From assembly GCA_041747155.1 (NCBI GenBank), contig JBGTFQ010000185.1, positions 1-10,749 of the forward strand: a stretch of DNA of 10,749 bases. The letters are read 5' to 3'. Source of the stretch: JACDDK01 sp041747155 (GTDB lineage Bacteria > Actinomycetota > Rubrobacteria > Rubrobacterales > Rubrobacteraceae). Below the pieces are notes generated by a model. It had not been told where the DNA came from and searched no databases. It was given only the letters and a program-made list of their open reading frames with translations. Shown here piece by piece: positions 1 to 6,212 of the stretch (positions are counted from its first letter, which is position 1; the number at the start of each line of letters is the position of its first letter). Made by a program: the position numbers and the translations under genes.

Positions 1-1327
1 AGCGGCCCTGGCTCAGGGGATCTACGGCGCGGCGTTGTTGCGATGGCCGGACCGGGCGTTGCTGATGCTTGGGCTTGCGGGCAACCTCGGGATCATCGCT
101 TTATATATCGTGACGCGCACGGTGGGGGTTCCGTTCTTCGGTCCTCACGCCGGAGAGATCGAGGTGGTAGGAGCCGTAGATCTGGCAGCGACGGTCGCGG
201 AGACGGCGCTCGTCGTCACGCTGTCGGCTTTGTTGTGGATCGGGCGACTCTCCGAGACTCCGGCGCTGGCGCGGGAGACCGGGTTGGCGGGTATGGCCGA
301 GTCGAGGAAGGGTCTCTCGCGGCGGGACTTCTTGCGGGCGGCTGGGGCAGCTAGCGCTGTGGGTGTCTCCGGCGGTGTGCTCGGGGCTCAAATGAACCGG
401 GCGGTCGGACAGGAGGGCGGCCACGGCAGCGCGGAGGGTGGACACGGTGGCGGCGCGGCCGGCGGACACGGTGGAAACGGTACGGTTGGGGACGTGGACC
501 TCTCGCGCTTCGACCCGACAGAGTTCTTGAGAGACTTCGACTACGGGGAGACGCGCCAGGAGGGCGGCAGGACCGTGAGGGAGTGGGAGATCACGGCGGA
601 GGACGTCGAGATCGAAGTCGCGCCGGGTGTCGTGTACCCGGCGTGGTCCTACAACGGGCAGGTGCCGGGACCGACATTGCGGGCTACCGAGGGGGATCGG
701 CTGAGGGTCGTGTTCAGGAACGAAGGTTCGCATCCACACTCGATCCACTTCCACGGCTTCCATCCGGCGGGCATGGATGGGGTATTCGAGCAGGTCGGGC
801 CTGGGCAGGAGTTCGTCTACGAATTCGACGCCGAACCGATCGGACTGCACCTCTATCACTGCCACACTATGCCCCTCAAAAAGCACATCGAGAAGGGACT
901 TTACGGTACGTTCATCATCGATCCCAAGGAGGGCCGCCCCGGGGCCGATGAGATGGTGATGGTCATGAACGGCTTCGACACCAACTTCGACGGCGCGAAC
1001 GAGGTCTATGCCGTCAACACGGTCGCCTTTCACCATCAGCGCCACCCGGTAAAGATAAAGAAGGGGCAACTGGTGAGAGTCTACGTGGTGAACCTCCTGG
1101 AGTTCGACCTCATAAACAGCTTCCACATACACGCCAACTTCTTCGACTACTATCCGACGGGCACGAAGCTGGAGCCTTCCGAATTTACTGACACCAAGAT
1201 GTTCGCCCAGGGAGAGCGCGGGATCATGGAGTTCAAATACGACTTTCCGGGCCGATTCATGTTCCACGCCCACGTCAGCGAGTTCGCCGAGCTCGGCTGG
1301 ATGGGCCTCTTCGAGGTGGAGGAGTAG
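1..1327 (+). CDS. Membrane-anchored two-domain multicopper oxidase (5' partial)
   Basis: Copper-dependent oxidase acting outside the membrane; substrate unknown (metal ion or phenolic). The frame is open to the left edge and codons before the TTG at 35 continue a hydrophobic stretch, so the true start is probably upstream. Counting from that TTG, two membrane segments are visible (about 7-27 and 47-69). A twin-arginine motif SRRDFL (95-100) with a hydrophobic tail (101-118) follows, then a Gly/His-rich linker (128-149) and two cupredoxin domains. Copper ligands are visible as HPHSIHFHG (233-241), HLYHCHTMPLKKH (272-284, with Cys276 as type 1 ligand), FHIH (363-366) and FHAH (410-413). Domain 2 has no type 1 cysteine, so the type 1 site lies in domain 1, as in type C two-domain oxidases and NirK. 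NirK itself lacks this HCH pattern. The next gene starts directly at the stop codon, which suggests a shared job with a metal transporter. Family certain, substrate inferred. Confidence 0.88.
   Translation, partial: AALAQGIYGAALLRWPDRALLMLGLAGNLGIIALYIVTRTVGVPFFGPHAGEIEVVGAVDLAATVAETALVVTLSALLWIGRLSETPALARETGLAGMAESRKGLSRRDFLRAAGAASAVGVSGGVLGAQMNRAVGQEGGHGSAEGGHGGGAAGGHGGNGTVGDVDLSRFDPTEFLRDFDYGETRQEGGRTVREWEITAEDVEIEVAPGVVYPAWSYNGQVPGPTLRATEGDRLRVVFRNEGSHPHSIHFHGFHPAGMDGVFEQVGPGQEFVYEFDAEPIGLHLYHCHTMPLKKHIEKGLYGTFIIDPKEGRPGADEMVMVMNGFDTNFDGANEVYAVNTVAFHHQRHPVKIKKGQLVRVYVVNLLEFDLINSFHIHANFFDYYPTGTKLEPSEFTDTKMFAQGERGIMEFKYDFPGRFMFHAHVSEFAELGWMGLFEVEE
418..476 (+). repeat. Short repeats encoding a Gly/His-rich linker
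   Basis: The 11-base unit GGACACGGTGG occurs exactly twice (440-450 and 464-474), with a related unit at 419-427. It encodes GGHG motifs with histidines at residues 130, 137 and 145 (counted from the TTG at 35) between the Tat-like segment and the first cupredoxin domain. It probably acts as a flexible spacer. Loose metal binding by the histidines is possible but unproven. Confidence 0.6.
1318..1324 (+). promoter_or_regulatory. Ribosome binding site inside the oxidase 3' end
   Basis: GGAGGAG lies in the last codons of the oxidase gene. It is 3 bases before the ATG at 1328 and 6 bases before the second ATG at 1331. The spacing favours 1331 slightly, which would remove one methionine. The location implies translational coupling of the two genes. 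Confidence 0.6.
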
Positions 1328-2521
1328 ATGATGGGAAAAGCGAATGAAGGACGCGGAGCGGGCTGGGTCTTGCTGGGATTGCTGCCGCTCCTGGGACTGG
1401 GAGTGCTGCTGGCCCTCGTGGTGCTAAACGGCGCGGGGATAGAGCGCGACGACGTGCCGCCCGTGGAGGATCTGAGCGTCCAGCGGGTCGCGTTGCCGAC
1501 GCCCAACGAGATAGTGGTGCGCGTCACCAACGGCGGCCCGGACCCGGTCACGATAAAGCAGGTCACGGTCAACGAAGCTCTATGGGACTTCGAGATGGAG
1601 CCGGTCCCGACTATACCCAGCCTGGGTTCGGCGCAGGTAAAGATCCCCTACACCTGGGTCGAGGGCGAGGCTTATGGGATAGGCATGATCTCCAACGCCG
1701 GCACCACTTTCGAGGCGGAGGTGCCGCTGGCGGTCCTGACGCCGGGCTTCTCGGTGGATACTTTCTGGCGTTACGCGCTTATCGGCTTCTACGTCGGGGT
1801 GGTACCTGTGTCGCTGGGGCTACTGTGGTATCCGTTCCTGAGACGCCTCGGCGCTGCGGGCCTAAACTTCGTGCTGGCGCTCACCGTGGGGCTGCTGGTC
1901 TTCCTGGCGCTCGATACGCTGCTGGACGCGGTCGAGATCGCCGGTGGTCTTCCCGGTGTGTTCTCCGGCGTGCCGCTGGTTCTACTCGTGGCCTTACTGA
2001 CGCTTCTCGGTCTTCTCTCGACCGAACGCCTCTTCCGGCGGGGCCGCGAGGAGGCGAGCCGACTCTCGACTTCTTACCGCATAGCCTCGGGGATCGGACT
2101 GCACAATCTGGGGGAGGGACTCGCCATAGGGGCGGCTTTCGCCCTGGGCGAGGTGGCTCTGGGAGTGTTCCTGGTCATCGGGTTCACCCTGCACAATATC
2201 ACCGAGGGGGTCGGCATCGCGGCCCCGATACTGGGCGAGAAAAGGCCGCGCCTCTCTCACTTCGCGGCGCTCGCCCTGATCGGCGGGGGACCGGCCATCC
2301 TCGGGACTTGGATCGCCGGTTTCGCCTACTCGCCGCTCCTGTCGGCGGTCTTCCTGGCCGTCGGAGCCGGGGCGATCCTGCAGGTCATCTACGAGGTAGG
2401 GCGTATGCTCCTGAAGGATTCCTCCCGGACGAAGCAGCCGGCACTCTCCGCACCGAACCTCGGGGGATTCACGGCGGGCGTAGCTGTCATGTACGCGACG
2501 GCACTACTCGTCAGCGTCTAG
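1328..2521 (+). CDS. ZIP-family metal transporter with extracytoplasmic N-terminal domain
   Basis: Predicted divalent metal permease of the ZIP family, 397 residues against roughly 250-280 for a bare GufA-type ZIP. A leading helix (about 13-34) is followed by a soluble beta-rich domain (about 45-140; it contains VRVTNGGPDPVTIKQV, which resembles Ig/CARDB-like folds). Eight core helices follow at about 146-168, 178-200, 211-231, 250-273, 277-300, 308-334, 337-358 and 378-396. Metal-site motifs sit where ZIPs have them: HNLGEG (259-264) in core helix 4 and HNITEG (289-294) in helix 5. The usual proline of HNxPEG is Gly and Thr here. The extra helix puts the added domain outside and leaves the ZIP core in its normal N-out topology. 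It begins at the base after the oxidase stop, so the two are almost certainly one operon. Import of Fe, Mn or Zn, and cooperation with the oxidase, are inferences. Confidence 0.85.
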   Translation: MMGKANEGRGAGWVLLGLLPLLGLGVLLALVVLNGAGIERDDVPPVEDLSVQRVALPTPNEIVVRVTNGGPDPVTIKQVTVNEALWDFEMEPVPTIPSLGSAQVKIPYTWVEGEAYGIGMISNAGTTFEAEVPLAVLTPGFSVDTFWRYALIGFYVGVVPVSLGLLWYPFLRRLGAAGLNFVLALTVGLLVFLALDTLLDAVEIAGGLPGVFSGVPLVLLVALLTLLGLLSTERLFRRGREEASRLSTSYRIASGIGLHNLGEGLAIGAAFALGEVALGVFLVIGFTLHNITEGVGIAAPILGEKRPRLSHFAALALIGGGPAILGTWIAGFAYSPLLSAVFLAVGAGAILQVIYEVGRMLLKDSSRTKQPALSAPNLGGFTAGVAVMYATALLVSV

Positions 2522-2532
2522 AACAGAGTGTT

Positions 2533-2564
2533 CGGAGAGCGACTGTAACTTTAGCCGCTCTCCG
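2533..2564 (+). terminator. Hairpin after the oxidase-ZIP operon
   Basis: A perfect 9-bp stem CGGAGAGCG (2533-2541) / CGCTCTCCG (2556-2564) encloses a 14-base loop and starts 11 bases after the stop codon. No T-run follows, so it is either a weak U-less terminator, as is common in high-GC Gram-positives, or a 3'-end stabiliser. Confidence 0.5.
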
Positions 2565-2612
2565 GCGTGCATGTTGCAAGCCCATCGAATCCACCAGAGA
2601 TACTTTTAGGTC

Positions 2613-2621
2613 TGGTACACT
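2613..2621 (+). promoter_or_regulatory. Candidate extended -10 promoter in the AT-rich spacer
   Basis: TGG-TACACT fits the TGn plus -10 pattern. There is no good -35 at the expected distance. Transcription would start near 2628, giving a leader of about 130 bases before the second ZIP gene. The 237-base spacer (2522-2758) is visibly poorer in G+C than its flanks. Apart from this element it holds the hairpin at 2533-2564, an inverted repeat at 2648-2660, a 22-codon reading frame at 2635-2703 and the alternative promoter at 2700-2728. Confidence 0.35.
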
Positions 2622-2699
2622 TCATGATTAGCCCATGTTAATAATGTTCGATGATATCGACAAAGAGGTTTACGCGAAGATATGTTCTGGGGGGTTTTC

Positions 2700-2728
2700 T
2701 TGAGTAGCATTAGTTTCGAGTTTATTGT
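2700..2728 (+). promoter_or_regulatory. Candidate -35/-10 promoter for the second ZIP gene
   Basis: TTGAGT (2700-2705) and TATTGT (2723-2728) are separated by exactly 17 bases, each matching 4 of 6 consensus positions. The start point would be near 2735, about 24 bases before the GTG start. This is an alternative to, or works alongside, the extended -10 at 2613-2621. Confidence 0.4.
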
Positions 2729-2758
2729 TAGTTTGCGTCTGAAGCGCGGTGGTAGGCG

Positions 2759-3580
2759 GTGATCCAGTATTTCGCAGAGTTGCCGCCGGTGGTTCAGGCG
2801 TTCCTGGCGTGTTTGTTTACTTGGGGGATGACGGCGGCTGGAGCGGCGCTGGTGTTTGGGACTAAGAAGGTCAATCGGAAGTTATTGGATTCCATGCTCG
2901 GTTTCGCTGGGGGAGTCATGATCGCCGCTAGCTTCTGGTCGCTGCTCGCGCCCGCGATAGAACTCTCTGAGGGGGGAAACCTGCCCTCATGGGTTCCGCC
3001 GGTGATCGGCTTTATGGCCGGAGGAATATTCCTGCGGCTCCTAGATCGTGTGTTGCCACACTTGCATCCTGGCATGAAAATCTCCGAGGCCGAAGGCGTG
3101 CCGACGAGCTGGCGCCGCAGTGTGCTGCTCGTCTCGGCTATAACGTTGCACAATATTCCGGAGGGGCTGGCCGTTGGTGTAGCTTTCGGGGCGGTAGGTC
3201 TCAGCGCCTCTGGCGATATGCCGGGAGCGACTCTCGGCGCGGCTATCGCGCTCGCCATCGGGATCGGATTGCAGAACTTCCCCGAAGGCACAGCCGTTGC
3301 GATGCCTCTCCGGCGTGAGGGGATGTCTCGTGGAAGGAGCTTTTTCTATGGTCAGATCTCCGGTGTCGTCGAGCCGATAGCGGCGGTCATTGGGGCGGCG
3401 GCGGTACTCTTCGCGCAGCCCATCTTGCCCTACGCGCTCGCCTTCGCGGCGGGAGCCATGATCTTCGTGGTAGCCGAAGAACTTATCCCGGAAGCCAAAC
3501 GCGGCAGCCCGGACATTGCCGCTATGTCCCTGATGGTCGGATTCGCCGTGATGATGACCCTGGATGTCGCGCTCGGCTAG
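2759..3580 (+). CDS. GufA-type ZIP family metal transporter
   Basis: Predicted cytoplasmic-membrane importer of divalent metal (Zn, Mn or Fe). At 273 residues it has the normal length for a bacterial ZIP. Eight helices can be drawn (about 8-34, 43-67, 79-98, 120-146, 157-183, 196-219, 223-240 and 253-272). The metal motif HNIPEG (131-136) is in helix 4, QNFPEG (172-177) in helix 5, with Glu205 in helix 6 and a Glu pair (240-241) in helix 7. The short HLHPG loop (101-105) after helix 3 is the usual His-bearing cytoplasmic loop. The start is taken as GTG because an in-frame TAG lies at 2753-2755, and GGTAGG at 2752-2756 with the next bases is only a poor ribosome site; a TTG at 2780 is the next option. 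It is a different ZIP subtype from the gene upstream, without the extra domain, and is probably transcribed separately. The family call is secure and metal specificity is not readable. Confidence 0.9.
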   Translation: MIQYFAELPPVVQAFLACLFTWGMTAAGAALVFGTKKVNRKLLDSMLGFAGGVMIAASFWSLLAPAIELSEGGNLPSWVPPVIGFMAGGIFLRLLDRVLPHLHPGMKISEAEGVPTSWRRSVLLVSAITLHNIPEGLAVGVAFGAVGLSASGDMPGATLGAAIALAIGIGLQNFPEGTAVAMPLRREGMSRGRSFFYGQISGVVEPIAAVIGAAAVLFAQPILPYALAFAAGAMIFVVAEELIPEAKRGSPDIAAMSLMVGFAVMMTLDVALG

Positions 3581-3603
3581 AGGCTTCAAAATTCCACACA
3601 GCG

Positions 3604-3609
3604 TATACT
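3604..3609 (+). promoter_or_regulatory. Candidate -10 element before the UMF1 transporter gene
   Basis: TATACT matches 5 of 6 consensus positions and lies 38 bases before the ATG, but no convincing -35 or TGn extension accompanies it. A second AT-rich hexamer, TATAGC at 3633-3638, would give an almost leaderless start. Neither is strongly supported. The 67-base gap shows no terminator for the preceding gene. Confidence 0.25.
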
Positions 3610-3647
3610 GCCGCAGTGGGGAGAGTTCGACATATAGCCGGTAGCTG

Positions 3648-4997
3648 ATGGCCCGGCGTTCCAGCGGCCTCGCCGTTTGGTCGTGGGCACTCTACGATTT
3701 CTCCAACACGATCTTCTCCATAAGCATCCTGAGCTTCTTCTTCCCCGTGTGGCTGGCTGAGGAGCTTGGCGCGGGGGCGGATGTCTTTAACTACGCGACA
3801 GCTGCGGGGGCGTTGCTCGTAGTGTTGACCGCGCCTTTCCTGGGGGCGGTGGCGGACCTGCGGCAACGGCGGAAACCGTACCTCATAGTGCTGACGCTCG
3901 TGGCGGTCGGGCTGACCTTTGGGCTGGAGTGGATCGGGACAGCGACGGTCGCGGTGACGGTGTTTATAGCGGCAAATTACGCTTATCAGTCGGCGTTGTT
4001 GTTCTATAACGCGCTGTTGCCGGGCGTTTCGGTGGGGCGGGGCGCGGGACGGGTGAGTGGCTATGGTGTTGGCGTGGGGTACATCGGGACGATTCTGGCT
4101 CTTTTGGTCCTGACTTTCTTTGTGACCGATGGCGCGACGGTGCGGGAGTGGCTCGGGCCGCTTGGTGGCTGGTTGCAGGGTGGGGAAGAGCGGAATGCAA
4201 ATGCTTTTTTGCCGACGGCGGTACTCTATTTGATCTTCAGTTTGCCGTTGTTTTTGTTTGTGCCGGATGTCGCGGTGCGGGAGCCGCGTCCCGTGAGTTT
4301 TAGGATTGCTTACCGGGACGTTTTCGAGACTCTAAAGAACCTTCGGCGGTATTCGGGGGTCGGGACGTTTATTCTGGCCACGGCTTTGTATACGGACGCG
4401 GCTAATACGGCGGTCGCCAACATGGCGTTGTACGGACGTGCGGTCTTTGATATGGATGGTACTCAAATCCGGAATTTGCTGCTCTTCTCGACGGTCTTCG
4501 CGGCTGTGGGATCTTTCGTTTTCGGGTTGGCGAGTGATCGGGTGGGGCCGAAACGGACTCTGGTCGTGGTGCTGATTCTGTGGGTGGTCTCTATCTTGGT
4601 CGCCGCTCTAGCCGTGGCTCCGTGGATGTTGCTGGTGGCGGGGCCGCTGGTCGGGATCGCTCTGGGCGCCACATGGACGGTCAGCCGCGTCATGCTCGTA
4701 GCACTCTCGCCACCGGATAAACTCGGTGAGTTCTTCGGACTGTACACTATCTCGCAGAAGCTTTCGGCGGTGCTTGGTCCGGTGGTTATAGCAGTATTGT
4801 TGGGGCTGTTCGAGGGGTTTGGGATCGGGATCTCCTACAGGATCTCGATAGGTTCGCTGATCGTTATTACGCTCCTCGGACTGTTCTTCCTGTTGCGCGT
4901 GCCGGACGTTCGGCCCGACAGCACCGTCGAAGAATTCGCGTCGGAGGATGAGGCACTTGATTCATCGCCTTCGCCGGAGGAAGATACGAAGCTGTGA
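3648..4997 (+). CDS. UMF1 (Atg22-like) major facilitator superfamily transporter
   Basis: A 12-helix-type membrane transporter of 449 residues. The N-terminal signature WALYDFSN (13-20), the internal GRVSGYGVGVGYIG (134-147), and two MFS A-type loops GAVADLRQRRKP (66-77) and GLASDRVGPKR (293-303) point to the UMF1/Atg22 branch. Eukaryotic Atg22 exports amino acids from the vacuole; bacterial substrates are mostly unknown. The C-terminus (about 419-449) is acidic and hydrophilic, probably a cytoplasmic tail. An in-frame TAG at 3642-3644 fixes the start at or near the ATG at 3648, although the only ribosome-site-like sequence, GGTAG, is too close. The stop is one base before the nagA ribosome site, so the two are co-transcribed and perhaps coupled. 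A role in amino-sugar or cell-wall-fragment traffic is suggested only by this neighbour. The stretch 4000-4600 uses more TTG/TTT codons than its surroundings. Confidence 0.85.
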   Translation: MARRSSGLAVWSWALYDFSNTIFSISILSFFFPVWLAEELGAGADVFNYATAAGALLVVLTAPFLGAVADLRQRRKPYLIVLTLVAVGLTFGLEWIGTATVAVTVFIAANYAYQSALLFYNALLPGVSVGRGAGRVSGYGVGVGYIGTILALLVLTFFVTDGATVREWLGPLGGWLQGGEERNANAFLPTAVLYLIFSLPLFLFVPDVAVREPRPVSFRIAYRDVFETLKNLRRYSGVGTFILATALYTDAANTAVANMALYGRAVFDMDGTQIRNLLLFSTVFAAVGSFVFGLASDRVGPKRTLVVVLILWVVSILVAALAVAPWMLLVAGPLVGIALGATWTVSRVMLVALSPPDKLGEFFGLYTISQKLSAVLGPVVIAVLLGLFEGFGIGISYRISIGSLIVITLLGLFFLLRVPDVRPDSTVEEFASEDEALDSSPSPEEDTKL

Positions 4998-5003
4998 AGG
5001 AGG
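4998..5003 (+). promoter_or_regulatory. Consensus ribosome binding site deciding the nagA start
   Basis: AGGAGG begins immediately after the transporter's TGA stop and lies 7 bases before the ATG at 5011. A frame-extended start at 4948 would lie inside the transporter gene and add 21 basic residues unlike any NagA start, so 5011 is chosen. Confidence 0.85.
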
Positions 5004-5010
5004 TGAAGAC

Positions 5011-6177
5011 ATGAGCGAGGTGAATGCTGGCGGTGTGATCGCGCTTAGAGGACAGGTCGTGACGGACTACGAAGTCTGGCCTGAAGGCGTGGTCTTGTTC
5101 GAGGGCGGGACCATCAGGGATATTGGCCCCGATGCCTCATTGTTGGCGGGTGCTGACCGAGTGATCGAATATCCCGACTCGCTCATAGTCCCCGGTCTCG
5201 TGGATCTTCAGGTGAACGGTGGATTCGGGATCGACGTGTCTACCGAACCGGAACGTCTCCCCGAATTATCCCAAGCCCTGCTCGCGAACGGCGTGACATC
5301 GTTTTTGCCGACCGTGATCTCCGCCCCCGAATCCCTCTACGATAATGCTCTCCCTAAAATTGCAACCGCCGCCAAGAGCCAAACTACCGGCGCGAATATC
5401 CTGGGTGTCCATCTCGAAGGTCCGTTCTTGAATCCCGCAAAGAACGGTGCTCACGATGTCGAGCATATCCTGCCGCCAAACTCTGAGTTGCTCCGTCGAC
5501 TGCTGGATCTCGCGCCCGTCCGAATGCTCACGTTGGCGACGGAGTTGGAAGGTGCCGCGGAACTCGTTGGAATAGCCCGCGAGCGGAATGTAGTGGTCTC
5601 CGCCGGTCACTCGAACGCGACCTTCGAGCAGGCTTACCCGGCGCTAGATGCCGGTGTCGCGAGTCTTACGCATCTCTTCAACGCCATGAGCGGCTTGCAC
5701 CATCGCGAACCCGGTCTGCCAGGAGCGGCCTTCGCCCACCCCAACGTCGTATGCGGGCTGATCGCGGACGGTTTACACGTGCATCCCGAGACGATAAACC
5801 TCGCTTTCAGGATGTTGGGGCCGGATCGGGTCCATCTAGTCACCGACTCTACCGCTGGTTCGGGCATGAAACGCGGCAATTTCTTTCTGGCAAATCGCCA
5901 AATACACGTCGACGCTGGAGTGACCCGCCTCGAAGATGGAGCCATAGCCGGAAGCGTCGTGGCGATGTCCGAAGCCCTTCAGAACATCCTAGCCTTCACC
6001 GGATGTACCATCCCGGAGGCCGTCCGCATGTCCTCGACCACCCCGGCCCGACTGATCGGCGAAGGTCGCCGCAAAGGTCGCCTCGTCGCCGGATACGATG
6101 CCGATATAATCGTCTTGGCCCCGAACCTCTACACGAAAGCCGTTTGGCGCGGGGGAGAGCTAGCCTACACTCGCTAG
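5011..6177 (+). CDS. nagA: N-acetylglucosamine-6-phosphate deacetylase
   Basis: Cytoplasmic amidohydrolase that converts GlcNAc-6-phosphate to glucosamine-6-phosphate and acetate, in GlcNAc catabolism and cell-wall sugar recycling. At 388 residues it has the usual length. Family motifs appear in order: PGLVDLQVNGG (61-71), HLEGPF (134-139; Glu136 metal ligand), AGHSNA (198-203; His200), HLFNAM (221-226; His221), GLIADGLHVHPE (249-260) and LVTDS (276-280; catalytic Asp279). The first motif has QxN in place of the HxH of two-metal amidohydrolases, as in E. coli NagA, which fits a single-metal site. The residue after the catalytic Asp is Ser where Ala is common. Neither nagB (deaminase) nor a GlcNAc kinase is in the window. 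It is co-transcribed with the UMF1 transporter. Confidence 0.95.
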   Translation: MSEVNAGGVIALRGQVVTDYEVWPEGVVLFEGGTIRDIGPDASLLAGADRVIEYPDSLIVPGLVDLQVNGGFGIDVSTEPERLPELSQALLANGVTSFLPTVISAPESLYDNALPKIATAAKSQTTGANILGVHLEGPFLNPAKNGAHDVEHILPPNSELLRRLLDLAPVRMLTLATELEGAAELVGIARERNVVVSAGHSNATFEQAYPALDAGVASLTHLFNAMSGLHHREPGLPGAAFAHPNVVCGLIADGLHVHPETINLAFRMLGPDRVHLVTDSTAGSGMKRGNFFLANRQIHVDAGVTRLEDGAIAGSVVAMSEALQNILAFTGCTIPEAVRMSSTTPARLIGEGRRKGRLVAGYDADIIVLAPNLYTKAVWRGGELAYTR

Positions 6178-6197
6178 ACGGGGACCGACCCGCCGCA

Positions 6198-6206
6198 TGC
6201 TAAGAT
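6198..6206 (+). promoter_or_regulatory. Extended -10 promoter for a leaderless msrB mRNA
   Basis: TGC-TAAGAT ends 6 bases before the msrB ATG, so the expected transcription start (7 bases after the last T) is the A of the start codon itself. No ribosome binding site precedes the ATG. No clear -35 hexamer is seen, as is common with an extended -10. The promoter sits in the 35-base gap after nagA and would uncouple msrB from it. Confidence 0.55.
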
Positions 6207-6212
6207 TCCTGT

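Noticed and set aside
101..1273. Long open frame on the - strand opposite the multicopper oxidase
   Set aside because: It has no recognisable domain and mirrors a clearly conserved copper oxidase. Long antisense frames are expected in high-GC coding sequence.
1582..2631. Long + strand frame overlapping the ZIP fusion gene
   Set aside because: The translation is Arg/Gly-rich low-complexity sequence, typical of a shifted frame of a high-GC gene. The ZIP frame has motifs and membrane segments.
4948..5010. Extended nagA start 21 codons upstream
   Set aside because: It would overlap the transporter gene and lacks a ribosome site, whereas AGGAGG is correctly spaced before ATG 5011.
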